A DNA stretch of 64,000 bases from the NCBI GenBank assembly GCA_947184155.2, contig CAMXCT020006746.1, forward strand, positions 135,001 through 199,000. Direction: 5' to 3'. Both the position numbers and the translations under genes were made by a program. Each line of letters starts with the position of its first letter. Within the stretch, counting starts at the first letter, position 1. The notes under the pieces are model-generated. The model saw only the letters and a program-made list of their open reading frames with translations, searched no databases and was not told the DNA's origin. Below, piece after piece: positions 39,356 to 51,703 of this stretch. The DNA is from Cladocopium goreaui (lineage: Eukaryota; Sar; Dinophyceae; Suessiales; Symbiodiniaceae).

Positions 39356-39875
39356 TTTTTTTTTTTCCCGGGTTCCTGGTTCTATGCTTTCCTGCTTCTC
39401 TGATTTTCTGCCTCTCTGCTTTTCTGCTTCTCATTCTCGGCTTTTCTGCTTTTCTGCTTCTTTGCTTTTCTGCTTCTCTGCTTCTCTGCTTTTCATTGCT
39501 TTTCTGCCTTTCTGCTTTCCTGCCTCTCTGCTTCTTTGCCTTTCTGCTTTTCTGCCTTTCTGCTTTTGCTTTTTTCTGCTTCACTGCTTTGCTGCTTTTT
39601 GCGTTTCCTGCTTCTCTGCTTTTCCTGCTTCTCTGCTTTTCTGCTTCTCTGCTTTCATTGCTTCTTTGCTTTTCCTGCTTCTCTGCTTCTCTGCTTCTCT
39701 GTTTTCCCTGCTTCTCTGCTTTCGTGCTTCTTTGCCTTTCTACTTCTACTATTCTACTTTTTCTTTTCTTCAGTCATGGGTTTTTGCTGCTCTACTTCCT
39801 GCTCTTCTGCTTCTTTGCTTCCTGTCTTTACTGTCTCTTTGCTTTATTCTTTCCTCTTTGTATCCTAAATGAAAC
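39356..39875. repeat. Pyrimidine-rich low-complexity block
   Basis: About 500 bases of TTCTGCTTCTCTGCTTTTCC-like text. The plus frames are open only because of composition. Confidence 0.85.
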
Positions 39876-40640
39876 CCTAGAGAGACCCTAGGTGAAACCC
39901 AAAGAAACCCTAAAGAACTCCTGATGAGAAACCCTACAGAAACCATAACTTAACCCTGAAACCATAAATGAACCCCCAAAGAAACTTTAAATGACACCTT
40001 GAATGACATCCCCAAGAAACCCTAAACGACACTCTGGAAAAAAAACTAGATGAAACCTTAACTCAAACCCTAAATGAAACCCTAAATTGACACCCTAAAG
40101 AAACCCTAAATTGAAACCCTAAAGAAATCCTAGATGAAAAAACCCTAAAGAAACCCTAAATGAAACCCTACAGAAGCCCTAAAGAAACCCTAAATGAAAC
40201 CCTACATGAAGTCTTAACGGAAAGCCTATTAAAGAAACCCTACAGAAACCCTAAATCAAGCCCTAAACGAAACCCTAACCTGTAAAGAAACCCTAAACAC
40301 ACCCCAAATGAAACCCTGAATGAAACCCTAAATGAAACCCTAAAGAAGCCCTAAAGAAACACATTTGAACGTTTTGAAATCCCGATAAGAAACCCTACAT
40401 GAAACCGAATGAAACTCTAAAGAAACCCTAAACTTAAAGAAACCCTAAATGAAACCTTAAATGACACCGCAAATGAAATCCTAAAGAAACCCTAATTAAA
40501 TGAAACCCAAAACCTAAAGAAACCCCAAATGGAACCTTAAATGAAACCGTAAATGAAACCCTAAATGAAGCCCTAAATGAAACCCTAAATGAAACCTTAG
40601 ATGAAACCCTAAATGAAAGCCTAAAGAACCCTCAAGAAAC
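39876..40640. repeat. Degenerate AAACCCTAAA array with 12-base spacing
   Basis: Dozens of copies of GAAACCCTAAAT and GAAACCCTAAAG. Each contains CCCTAAA, the complement of the TTTAGGG telomere unit used by plants and reported for dinoflagellates, but the period is about 12 rather than 7. Copies are diverged, with occasional insertions. Confidence 0.8.
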
Positions 40641-40659
40641 CCACATCAACGTTTGAAGT

Positions 40660-40860
40660 ACCAAAATATAGCAAATACCATGCAAATGAGAGGTTCAAGT
40701 GCCAAAATTGTACAACTACCATGCAAAATGGAAGGCGAGCATGGTCAAACGTAGCAAATATCATGCAAAATGGAAGGCCATGGCCAAATGTAGCAAATAC
40801 CATGCAAAATGACAGGTTCAAGTTCCAAACTGTTGCCAATACAAGGCAAATGGTACCAGG
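40660..40860. repeat. Diverged tandem repeat around TAGCAAATACCATGCAAAAT
   Basis: At least four diverged copies of TAGCAAATACCATGCAAAAT with either GGAAGGC or GACAGGTTCAAG following. Confidence 0.7.
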
Positions 40861-43800
40861 AAAGAAAGCCAAAAACAAAGTCCAAAACCAGAGGCAACAA
40901 AAATCCAAAAACTATTCCACACCCACAAACGCATAGCAATCAGGTGGCACCAGTCTCCCACACTAAAGCAAGATTTGAGGTATTTACTTTACTGGCTTCA
41001 ACGGGTATCCTTTCCCACTTTCCCGCGCCAAGAGTTGCCATTACAAATCTCCAATGGAATTCATTCTCTGTATTCCCAAAATTGTTTCTGCAACCCTTGT
41101 AAAACGTATAAACTCATGGCAATGGAGAGAGAGAGAGAGAGACTGTAAACTTGATTAAAATCACCATGGACCAAATTCTGACCGTCAATTGAATGGGTAA
41201 ATTAAAATCACAATGGACCTTGATTAAAATCACCATGGATACCATCAATTGAATGGGAAGGGAATGGATAAATTCTGCTTTATTTGACCACATTTGAGCC
41301 GGCTGTTTGACAGGTGGCGACCTGGAAGACAGCTGTGCCCGCCGGGTTCCAACTGTTGGCTGGATTGGATGGGCACTGCTTTGGGCACTGAAAACCACAA
41401 GTTTTTGAGCTTCGTGTTGCAGTTTGTCCCATGTTTCGTATGGATATACACTGCCAAGGTGTGCATATACATAATATATATATATAGATGTACACAGTAT
41501 GCACTCATGCCTGCCTTACCTTACCTAAAAAATAGAATGCATCAGATTGCAGCACATGCAAAAGCACACAATGCATATATTACACATAATATTTATTTGC
41601 TTAAAGTGTATACATACACATATATTCTAACTTTCATGCGCGCCCGTTCGAAATAGTATCATCACCTGCCGACCATCGGTGCTAGCGGTTGCTCTAAGGC
41701 TTGCAATTTCAAGTTGCAGAGCCACCAGCCGTGGTGCCCAACGGTGTACCAGCTGGGCGGCACGAGTTAAACCCTCCCAAAATTTTATAGGATTGGGATT
41801 TTCATGAAATCTAACGGGATTGAATTGGGATCTAATGCTATTTATTTAATGGGATAAAAAATGACATCTCGTGGGGATTTAGCCTGCAAATCAACCGCTT
41901 TGACCTTTGAACATGACCCCAATTTTTCCAATGCAAACGACTTTGACAAGACTGGGCAGAATGGGGTCCAAGTGGAGGGATGGTCCTCCAAGTTTCGAAG
42001 ATCCACCAAACATCATGAGACCAACAAGTGAGCCCAACTTGCCACCAGCCAATGAACATCGATGAACATCCATGGCACCCGAATCAATCGCGAGGGGTTC
42101 GCCATGGCTTGGCTCTTCTGAGGCTGGGGACCTCACGCACGGCAGCTTTGTGGCAATGGCCACACAAACAGGCGCCTGGTCCAAGGGTGCCGATGACCTG
42201 TGCCTCGTAGCAAGAGGCGCCCCGGTATTAGAGAAAATTTCACCGAAGAATTGGTGGGATTTCCATGGCTTTCCATGGATTTCAGTGGATCAGTGGACCT
42301 ACTTGGCTATACCATGCTATACTGTGCCAGGCCCAGAGCTCGAGGAGGATAGGAAACAGCTGGCCTTTCTGGTTACAGCTGGAGGCTTTTGCTTTGGCAT
42401 GAGACTTGCGGAGCAAACATATATTGAGAGTAGGTACAGTCTAAGTTGCTGAGGGGGGTTGTTTATACTGATTTAGCCAATATTTTGTTAATAATCCCTT
42501 CCCCCTAGTATAAAATATACCCATCTGGTGGGATGTAATACTTTGGGGATGGGATTTCTATTATGAAAAAATGCCTTTGATACATCAGCGGATCGAGGGA
42601 TAGATATAGAATGATACAGATATGCAGGTTGTAGATACAGATAAATGTACAGTATAGAATGAACCTCACCAATATACTCGTACAGTAGACTAATATAGAT
42701 TATATAGATACATACGGATGCATACATAGATATAGATACAGACATAAACATAGACATGGCTGTATATGCACATGTATCTTGACATGTGCATGCAAATATA
42801 TATCAAATTATTCATCTATAGATATGTACAACAAATATTCTGCAACCTGTTTTTTTTTAAATAGCAATTGGTGACGTGCAGAAATTGGGGGGGAGTATCA
42901 CTCTTGACGCTTGACCTTGGCTGCGAGGTATGCTGTGGGTTCACGACGTAGATGACAACGTCGGCATCTCCTTGTGGGCGCCTTTGGGGGAGCGGTGGCA
43001 CAACCAAAAGGCACATGGTGCTTGTTTCAAGGGTTTGATAGCTGCGGAACTACCAGAAACTTACAGTCTGTCACCGGGAATACTCTGAAAATCACCTATA
43101 GTTGGTTCCGTCGCTGACACTCGCGGACCATCTTCCTTCTCTTGCTCTATACTACACATCTATAGTAATGTGTACTGTAGATATATAGTTCAGCGTATAC
43201 CAATATACGCATACATATGCAAAGTTCGCATCTTTTTGCTGAAAACTTCGCCCGTCGCTTTCCTAGCAAGGTTGCAGGTGCCAAAGGCCACAACTGGCCG
43301 GGGGGCTTGGAACCTTGGGAAATCGAGCTGGAAATTTCACTGCAAAAATCTTGAGAAACCATGTGAAAATGTCATGAAACCTCCCAACTCTTGGGTCTGG
43401 AATGGGATGATTTTCGGGGCATGGGCTTGCGTATTTGTTGGGGTCCATTCTCCGACATCTTCGCGAAGTGCCGAGGTTTGATTGTGGGCTCGAGAAACGC
43501 ACCTCACAATTTGCCTGGACCATTTTCACTAAGTGGCCCCCCTTGACATGCTACAGTAATGCTATCCCCAACAGCCACCTAAATAGGTGCTTCCTGTTTT
43601 CTTTGTTTTTTGGGTAAAACTGCCATATCACGTCGATTGATGATGCCTCAAGTCACGCCTCGCGAGGTGTCACAGCCGTGTCCTGCAGCTTTCCCTTGCT
43701 GGTTCTGGGTGTGTCAGCTTCGCTCCATGCAGTGAAGATAGACCTGGCTGGTGCGATGACAACTGTGGGAGGTGCACGGTGGGGATTTGGCTTTTGGGTC

Positions 43801-44369
43801 GTTGAAGATTCTGGTGATGTCTGGAAATTCTTCTGAATGTGGTAAAGCCAACAATTAATAAACCCACATCGGGATACATCGGGGATGGCTTATAATTGGG
43901 TTCACCATGTGAGTGATGCAATGATTGCCACATCTTCGTTTTTTTCCCTGCTGAACTCAGGCAGATGTAGGATGAAGATCTCATAAACCATGCTTTACCC
44001 TTCCCCTGTGAGCGCACTGCCCTTGTAACAATCAATTGCCATATCTGAAAGTCGGGTGAAACTCTCCCCGTGTATACTGTGATGGGCCTTGGGGCTATTG
44101 TTAGCTTTAAACAGCCACAGTTTTCGTTTTGTTTTTTAAATGGTGAAATCCACATTATTGTTGGCTAAACAGCTAAAGATAGCAATTTGCGCAGGCATTT
44201 TTAAGATTACAGTATTCATGAGTTGTATCGCAAGTGTGGTCGGTTTTAGATTGTTTGATATTGTTTGGTTTATATTAGCGCGTTCTGAAGTTGGCTTGGC
44301 TGGTGGCTACTTCTCCTCCACGGCCATTTTTGGAGGGTGTCTCACCTTCAAAATCTGTGCCTGACCTCC
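40861..44369. other. Sparse region with weak coding-like islands
   Basis: A 65-base direct repeat with GATTAAAATCACCATGGA is at 41155-41260. Islands open on the plus strand at 42072-42235 (GDLTHGSFVAMATQTGAWSK) and 42327-42405 (VPGPELEEDRKQLAFLVTAG) may be exons; neither could be linked in phase. The remainder is AT-rich. Confidence 0.3.
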
Positions 44370-44463
44370 AGAAATGAAGCTGGACGGTCACATCCAAAGC
44401 CTTCGGCTGCTGCATGAAGAACGCGGTGTGGCGGCCACAGCGGCCAACACCATCTGGTGCGCG
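44370..44463 (+). CDS. WD40-like host exon
   Basis: After GACCTCCAG it reads MKLDGHIQSLRLLHEERGVA, then ATAANTIWCA. The GHIQSLRL and AATAANTIW pattern is a WD40 blade of the kind seen late in WDR90-type proteins. GA donor at about 44464. Confidence 0.5.
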
Positions 44464-45097
44464 GATGGTGGGATTTGTGCAACAAAAAACTTGGGGTCGT
44501 GTTCAAACAACAATCTCATAGGATTTCTGCAATCTACCGTCATTTGGGGTATCCCCCACTTTTGTGTCCTCGTTTTTTTAAGGGGGATTTGGGTCGCAAC
44601 CTTTCTTCAGCAAATGTCATGAGCCTCCGAACATCGCCAAGAAACTGGATCATTTATGGGGGTGGGGGGCAAGGTTTAACCCCGTGCTATGCTGATTTGG
44701 TGCATTTGGAATCATTTGGCTGGAATGACGTTGCAGAAACTTATGATCATACTGAACTCTGAAGAAGTCTTGCCGGAAAGGAGTGGATGGTGAAGACCAA
44801 GGTGTACAGTACGAACTGATTCGCCGAGCGGGCTTAGCTATTGCCTTGCCGAAAATAACTGTATGACATGAAGGTTCTTACATGTTCTTAAATCGCTCCA
44901 CAGGCATCACGCTGAACTGAACATGGGCCATCACAAGGCTTTCCAATGTGAAAAGGACATCCAAATCATCCAAATTGTTTTCAACGGATTATTGAATCCC
45001 TCTTGGCTCCAGCCTTTCAACATGTATACGTTGTACTTTGTTTTGGGGTGGGGCATGGCACATGGTGGCCACAAGGCGCGTCTTTCCGGGTGCGCAG

Positions 45098-45147
45098 GTA
45101 CTTTGACGTTGCAAAGGGCAATGTGGTGCCCCTCCAGGCGTTTCACC
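45098..45147 (+). CDS. Possible WD40-like exon
   Basis: After GTGCGCAG the phase-2 reading is YFDVAKGNVVPLQAFHQ, similar to the end of one blade and the start of another. GC donor after CAG. Short, so tentative. Confidence 0.4.
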
Positions 45148-45639
45148 AGGCGAGTCCTTTGATCTTGTGGTGCTTCCACCAACACAAGCCTTTAGTTTTT
45201 TTTCAACGTGGGGCGGGGGGCATCACATGTAGAAGTGATGTGTTTCCGGACATTTCCCCCATTTTCCCTTCAGCGCATTTCTTCCGGATTCTGGGGAGGT
45301 TTCTGGCGCCACACATTTAGCGCGCAGCGGCGAGGGCCTTGGCAGGAAAGGTGAACCCTCAAGTGGAGTTCTCATCTTTTAAAGCCTCCATATTAAACAA
45401 TATCAATCACTCCCATTGTATGGTTTCTATATTAGTGTGGTTTCATCCCCTACATCCACGATATATATATATATATTTCCATTGTTTCATTTGGGGTTTA
45501 TGTTATATGAACGTGGGGAACGGGTCATTCTTTCTGAATTGATCCAAGATGTTTCTCTCCATCCTTACCTGTTTTCATTGGCTCAACTACCAGCCGCTGC
45601 ACTTTGAGGTGCAAGCGAGGCGGGGTCTCGGTCTGAAAG

Positions 45640-45717
45640 GCTGCAAGAAACCCGCAGGGAAATCAACCTTCAGTTTCGCTATGTTTCGCTGGATCTCCCC
45701 GACTCAGACACAACCAG
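45640..45717 (+). CDS. Possible host exon
   Basis: After GTCTGAAAG with G, the phase-2 reading is LQETRREINLQFRYVSLDLP then DSD. Charged and regular, unlike the surrounding DNA. 3' boundary uncertain. Confidence 0.35.
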
Positions 45718-46698
45718 TGGTTTACCGGGTGTTCTCCAATGTTCCGCATCCAGTTCTTGATGGAAGGTGTGCGACGTTTCCCAGGCGAAAATGGCTGGTT
45801 TTCCCACTGAACACAGGTGACGTTTGACTTTGTTATGACCCAACAAAAATCATAAAAATCTATATCTGTCAGTTTTTCCGTGGAACATGGGATTCACTGA
45901 TGTTTTTTCATGGTAACATGTGCGGGGGTTCCCATTGAAACTTGCCGCTTTCCCAACTTTCCGACGACCTTCGCCCGGCGCCAGGTATTGTGCAGCTCCA
46001 GTGGGGCCGAGTTGAGGCTGTGGCGCGAGGAGGAAGTCGGGCAGCCCACTGTTAGAATCTGTTAGATATGGCAGTTTTTGAAGCCAACATAACCTAACAT
46101 TTAAGGATTTTAAGGTGTCCTTAGGAATTGGGGGATGTTGGATGGTTGCTGCCATAGCTGTGAATGAAATGCGGAATGCGCTTCTACTAGTATCTAGCGT
46201 ATCTATCTACTTAGATAGGTAGATAGATAGATGGATGTATACATTTGTAGAGTGATATGTATAAAGGTAGCTACATAGATAGGAAGATGTGGGTCCTATC
46301 CTTTTCTGTCTGTCTAAGCACATTGTGTGGTTCATTCTTCATCTTCATGGTGAGGCCACCCTGACACGGCCCTAGGTCTTGTTGGAAGTTGCACGTCTGA
46401 GACTGGAGGCGCGGGGCTGATTTTTGTGCAATCCCAGTAGAATCCTTGGATGGCGGAGAGAATTATTCAATGCACGTTCTGCCTGAATCTGGGCTACGAA
46501 CCCAAGAACGCAACTACTACCCGGTGGCTGTTCGGAGCTATAGGTATCCATATTCGTAGGTAATGGCTGGGGAGCAAAGGAGCTACGACAGCTACGGATT
46601 GAGTTTCGCAACCAGATCCTTTTGATAGACTATCCATCTGATTCAAGTCCTGTCATTATTTTTGCTGCAAAAAAAGCAGCTACGGGACTTGGCCCAAG

Positions 46699-46770
46699 GC
46701 GCCCTGCGCAGCACTTCACTTTTTGCCCGATGGACTTCTGGGCTGCGCCCTTGTGGACGGAACAGTGCGC
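46699..46770 (+). CDS. WD40-like host exon
   Basis: Exactly 24 codons between CCCAAG with G and a GC donor, reading PCAALHFLPDGLLGCALVDG then TVR. The ALHFLPDG and DGTVR pattern is a textbook WD40 strand pair, with the tryptophan presumably in the next exon. Confidence 0.55.
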
Positions 46771-46860
46771 GCCTCGGGGACTCTCAAGGAATAGAACTGG
46801 GGAATCATATGTGACATATTTGAGGCAAATGATAATAGGGGTATATTCGTACTAATATGC

Positions 46861-46911
46861 CGATGATGATGATGATGATGATTGATGATTGATGATTGAT
46901 GATTGATGATG

Positions 46912-46943
<32 letters not shown>

Positions 46944-47359
46944 GATGATGATTGATGATTGATGATTGGTGACTGATGATTGATGATTGCTGATTGCTGA
47001 TTTGTGATTGATGATTGATGATTGATGATTGGTGATTGGTGATTGATGATTGATGCTTGTTGATTGATGATTGATGATTGATGATTGGTGATTGAAGATT
47101 GAATACTGGTGATGGATGATTGATGATTGATGATTGATGATTGATGAATGATGATGATGATGATGGTGGTGATGATGATGATGATTGAAGATTGATGATT
47201 GGTGACTGATGATTGATGATTGGTGATTGGTGATTGGTGATAGGTGATTGATGATTGATGATTGGTGATTGATGATTGATGATTGTTGATTGATGATTGA
47301 TGATTGATGATTGAATATTGAATATTTATGATGGATGATTGATGATTGATGATTGATGA

Positions 47360-47390
<31 letters not shown>
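46861..47390. repeat. GATGATT heptamer-based tandem array
   Basis: Roughly 530 bases of GATGATT with blocks of pure GAT. Confidence 0.85.
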
Positions 47391-47432
<42 letters not shown>

Positions 47433-47695
47433 GGACCACCAGGACCACGAGGACGACGAGGACGACGAGGACGCCGAGGACGACGAGGACGACGAGGACG
47501 ACGAGGACGACGAGGACGACGAGGACGACGAGGACGGCGAGGATGACGAGGACGACGAGGACGACGAGGACGACGAGGACGACGAGGACGACGAGGACGA
47601 CGAGGACGACGAGGACGACGCGGACGATGAGGATGACGAGGACGACGAGGACGACGAGGACGGCGACGGCCATGGCGACGGCCACGGCGACGGCC

Positions 47696-47730
<35 letters not shown>

Positions 47731-47755
47731 CACGACGACCACGACGATTATGATG
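47391..47755. repeat. Compound GAT, GACGAT, GAGGACGAC and GACGGC array
   Basis: The unit changes in steps from GAT to GACGAT, then to about 22 copies of GAGGACGAC, then to GGCGACGGCCAC, and back through GACGAC to GAT. One plus frame is an Asp/Glu run of nearly 140 residues. No start context or domain supports a gene. Confidence 0.85.
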
Positions 47756-48784
47756 ATTATTATTTCTGTACTACTATGATGAATATTACGGTTCTTATTA
47801 TTGTTATTATGACCCATTTATATTTTATTTGGTGGAGATTTTGTTCTTGGGCATCTATCATGCCATCCTACGGTATGTCGGTATGTGGCACCTCTATGTT
47901 TCGAAGAGACAATGATGTCCCAACCCCCATCGATGTCTCCTGAGGCTGAGCTGTAATCGCTCAGCCGCTTCTAACGCCCCGTTGGGAGGTCCTTTTCTTC
48001 GAGCTTCAGATGTTTGGTTTGGTGTCCAGGGCAGAAGTTCCCTTGCAAAAAGGAAGCGCCGAAAGGTCGGAATAGGGATCTGGGTGAGGATACCCTTTGG
48101 TAAACTAAGATGGCTTCAGAAATTCAACATTTTTTGAGGGAAAATCATGGATGAAAGTGCCAGTTTCCATAGAATATTAGTTCTACTGGAGGGTACCAAA
48201 AATACCAAATCTAACATCATTTATCAATGTTTATCATTAACCATCGAAAAGAGCTTACCATGGGGAATTGGGGGAGAAAAAAAATGGAATTGTGGAAATT
48301 CATCATCAGCAAAGGGGATTGGCATGGATTAGCCAATGATTTGGGTTTGCCTGAAATAGGAATACCCATGTATGCCGGCAATATATGGCAATATAATAAT
48401 ATGGTTATATATGGTTGTTTTAATAGGAAGAATCAGGACCAACCATCAAGTTTCGGAGGTATCCTGCCCCCAGACAATCCCAAATAGATTTGGTGATATA
48501 ATGCTCAACTTCCATGAGTCACTTTAATACGTATAGTCTATGAAGGATCCACGCCCGGTAATGACTACAACCCAAGTGACGAAAGGAAAACCATATGTTT
48601 GCAACATTTGCAAAGCATACATCCTCACGCAGCCTGTACAACCTAAGGACAGCCTATCTCCAAGCTATCCGCGACACAAGCACGGACATATAGAGATACA
48701 TACTGTACATACAAAACACATATTGTGCATAGTTTTTTGAACACACACACATCATATGCATAAGCTGCATGTACAACTTATCTG
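47756..48784. other. No gene recognised
   Basis: Holds one half-copy of the palindromic element at 48090-48116 and a doubtful island at 47960-48060 reading WEVLFFELQMFGLVSRAEVP. No supported exon. Confidence 0.3.
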
Positions 48785-48860
48785 AAGATCGCCGAGATGA
48801 TCAACTGGGACATCCACAAGCAGTTCTTGTTGGAGTTCATGCGCTTCACATCCCAATGAT
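48785..48860 (+). CDS. Possible terminal host exon
   Basis: Reads KIAEMINWDIHKQFLLEFMR then FTSQ and two consecutive stops (TGA TAG). The amphipathic pattern looks like real protein. Upstream boundary around 48785. Confidence 0.4.
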
Positions 48861-48903
48861 AGCACCTTTTTTTTGGGAGTAGGTAAAAGGTTGCCCGACG
48901 ATG

Positions 48904-48952
48904 TCTAAAATGATATCTAAAATGATATCTAAAATGATATCTAAAATGATAT
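48904..48952. repeat. 12-base tandem repeat ATGATATCTAAA, four copies
   Basis: Perfect copies containing GATATC; a very young expansion. Confidence 0.85.
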
Positions 48953-49153
48953 CCCTATTTCACATTTGATGGTTGTTGGATTTTTTTAAACCAGTTTTGG
49001 TATGCCATTTGCCTTGGATCTTATTTTAACATGTGGGGGATGGACTTACATAAGCTAAAACAATCTAAAACCATCTAAAACCTACGTATTTCAAAACCTA
49101 TCTATCATACATTCTCATACATTCTCATATCATATTTGGGGATGAACACCCAG

Positions 49154-49240
49154 GAATCCCAAACTACTTCACTCCGGGGAGTTTTGCCAGGTCCAGTCCT
49201 GAGAAGCTCACGGCTATGGAGGCGTTTTCAGTGGTTCAAG
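49154..49240 (+). CDS. Host exon, possibly sperm-tail PG-rich type
   Basis: After AACACCCAG it reads IPNYFTPGSFARSSPEKLTA then MEAFSVVQ, 87 bases in phase 1 to 1, with a GT donor. The YFTPGSF context is reminiscent of SHIPPO/STPGR proteins of flagella, but the match is short. Confidence 0.4.
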
Positions 49241-50985
49241 GTATGGGTGTTTAGCATTAAGAAAAATAATTATTGGGGTACCCAATTTTGATCCATACCT
49301 TTAAGATCTTTCAAATCAAGAATCTTAGTTCAATTGAGTTCAATTGTTTGATTTTTGAAGTCTTTCAACCAGACTAAAAGGGAATTCTCAGCGAACAATG
49401 GGGTACCAAGTGGGGCGTATGGCGATATGATACTGCAAGAATGAAGTAACTGAGAGCAACCGAGAGGAACTGGGCATTGAACTAGTTAGAACGAGGATAT
49501 TATTTATTGGGGTGATGACTGAGGGTCGATACCAATGGGACCATTTGAATGGGGGTATGGACATAGCGTCACATAGCTACATCTTGTTGGTGTACAAAAA
49601 AACGGTGGCAAGTTTTTGACCCGTACCCATTCTTCAGCAAATGGTCCAGCAGCTCACGCATGCTCACGCCACCCATTTTTAAGCTGAATGATGTTAAAAC
49701 CTACCTCAAGTGCCATGTTGTGCACCAGTTGGTTGTTCAACATGTTCGGAACATCTTTTAACCATGTTTTAAGCATGTTTTAACCATGTTTTAACGATAT
49801 GCAGACAGATATCTGAGAGATATACCCGTGGCGCTTGCGCGCGGTCAAGACCGAAGGTGTTGGTGAATCCATCGGACCTTCAACTGCTTTTTGGCACCTC
49901 CAGGGGCAGGACGCCGTGAGTTCTGCGGCGCTTTGAAGTTGGATACCCTCTGGTAAACGGGCTAACATATTTCTGCACCCTGAGTTCGGCAAATTCATAA
50001 TTGGACATTGCATTTAAAGGATATATGATGTAGACCTAGACATAATGATTTTAATGGGGAAATTTAGTACTTGAAAAAAAATAGTGATCATCAGGGATAA
50101 TATTGGTGGCTTTATACCAAAGATATATGGGGGGGACCACCCTAGAAGAAACAAGAGTCTGGTTGATACCTATTTCATTTTAATCCAGCAATTGGTCGTG
50201 TACCCTTCAAAGGAAATGGTAGTGGACCCCAGTTAATCCAAAGAATATGATAGAAAAAATAATCGTAACCGATACTGGGATGATACCAATTTAACCAGCC
50301 AATTGGTTGCCTAAGAGTGAAAACAATAATGCACATAATATGATTATCCATGAGCATGGTAAAAGACAAATAGATACATCAAATAATCAATGGTAAGATG
50401 ATACCCATTTAATCAACCAATTGGTTACCTCATAGGGGAAATAATAAGGTACCTAAAATACAATTCAATTCCACCATATATAAAAGATCTGGAAAGACCC
50501 AAGAATCCATTTCCAGAGACCCCAGTTCAATTGCAAAACCTTAATAGTGATTAATTAAAATACACCCAGCTCTATGGTTAATTCAATATTAATCCAATAA
50601 TGGTGGTTAATGGTCACCATCTGGGTATTTAACATAGCTATGGAAAATCCATTATAGTTTATAAATCATCTGTAAATGGACCATTTTCCATAGCTATGTT
50701 AAATAACCAGGGGGTAAATGGGGCTATCTACTAACAAAGTTTGCAAATTAATTTGTTCTAAGGTTGGGATCTAAATTTGTTCTATATTCTATTATATACT
50801 AATGATTAGTTCTGACTAACTATTTTTTGCAAAGTATCTAAGATTGGCAAGGTTATGGGAAGGTTAGCCATAGGTCAATAGCTATGATTCCTTTTTTTGG
50901 GGAGAAATTCAGCCAGGCTCAGCCTGTGAGTTCTGTTTATCCGGTGCTTAAGCCAATGGGCGATACAACCTGGTGCTTATTTTGC
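49241..50985. other. AT-rich stretch without a recognised gene
   Basis: Contains one half palindromic element at 49941-49967 and a full copy at 50617-50716. Several near-repeats of ACCCATTTAATCAACCAATT occur at 50170-50430. Confidence 0.4.
50617..50716. repeat. Palindromic MITE-like element, copy 4
   Basis: CATCTGGGTATTTAACATAG then CTATGGAAAATCC on the left; ATTTTCCATAGCTATG then TTAAATAACCAGGGGGTA on the right. Nearly identical core to copy 1. Confidence 0.75.
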
Positions 50986-51118
50986 AGTGTTTCTCAAAGA
51001 TCAATCCTTTCTACCAGGATCCATCGATTTTGGGAAATGAAAACTTCCCATTGTGTGGAAATGGAAATAATGGAGCAACAGAGGGTAACTTCCTTAGCGG
51101 TAACCTCCTCAAGTAACG
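50986..51118 (+). CDS. Possible host exon
   Basis: After TTATTTTG the plus strand reads QCFSKINPFYQDPSILGN, then NFPLCGNGNNGATEGNFLSG and NLLK before TAA. Asparagine- and glycine-rich; not recognised. It may be an exon with readthrough of the intron to the stop. Confidence 0.35.
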
Positions 51119-51149
51119 GACCATCATTGCTAAGATCATTGTCATTGCA

Positions 51150-51265
51150 GACTTGGCCATTTTTGGTCACCTCCATCAGTTAGGACATGTTGGTCCAACT
51201 TACTACGATATCCAGAAGAAGAACTGGAACTGCACCCCTAAGTTTGCGGTGTCCGGAAAATCGAA
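51150..51265 (+). CDS. Possible exon with a sperm-tail PG-rich (STPGR) motif
   Basis: After CATTGCAG the reading is LAIFGHLHQLGHVGPTYYDI then QKKNWNCTPKFAVSGKS. VGPTYYDI followed by PKFAVSG fits the STPGR/SHIPPO repeat (GP-x-x-Y, about ten residues, P-x-F-x-x-x-G) found in flagellar microtubule inner proteins. Confidence 0.45.
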
Positions 51266-51703
51266 AGCTTCCAACATATCACAATTTTATAGTTAAAAAA
51301 ATGGGTATCACCCCCCCCTCTAACAGCGGATAGTCAAGGTTAAGAGGCTCCAAAAAGCTCCTAACATTTTTGCGGGACAGCCAGGTAAATTGACTCAACT
51401 CTATCGTTTCTTCCCTTTATTTGAGTCATAGCCGGAATGTTGGATGAGTTCTGTTCAAATAGGATGGTTCACCAAAATCTCTGCGCCTACAGCGGCATTT
51501 GTGGCTCGATAGGTCGATATGTAAAGACATATTTCAAAAGTCTGCATTGTGCATCACAAGGTTTCAATCTGGCTAGATCTGGCTAGATTAGTTCGATTGG
51601 AAATCATTTGGCCACGAAAACAACATAAACTCACTTTTTGGCAGGCTTTCGGCCTCCTTGTGACTAAATGTTTTGAGGCCCCATTTGGGATCCTGAACAA
51701 GCA

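Noticed and set aside
39241..39891. Leucine/cysteine/phenylalanine-rich open frames
   Set aside because: Produced by the pyrimidine tract; all three plus frames are open with the same monotonous text.
45579..45600. Second spliced-leader relic (CATTGGCTCAAC)
   Set aside because: Only about ten bases agree and no gene start follows.
47353..47943. Acidic protein of about 190 residues
   Set aside because: Composed of repeat units only; no flanking coding signal and the opposite strand is equally open.
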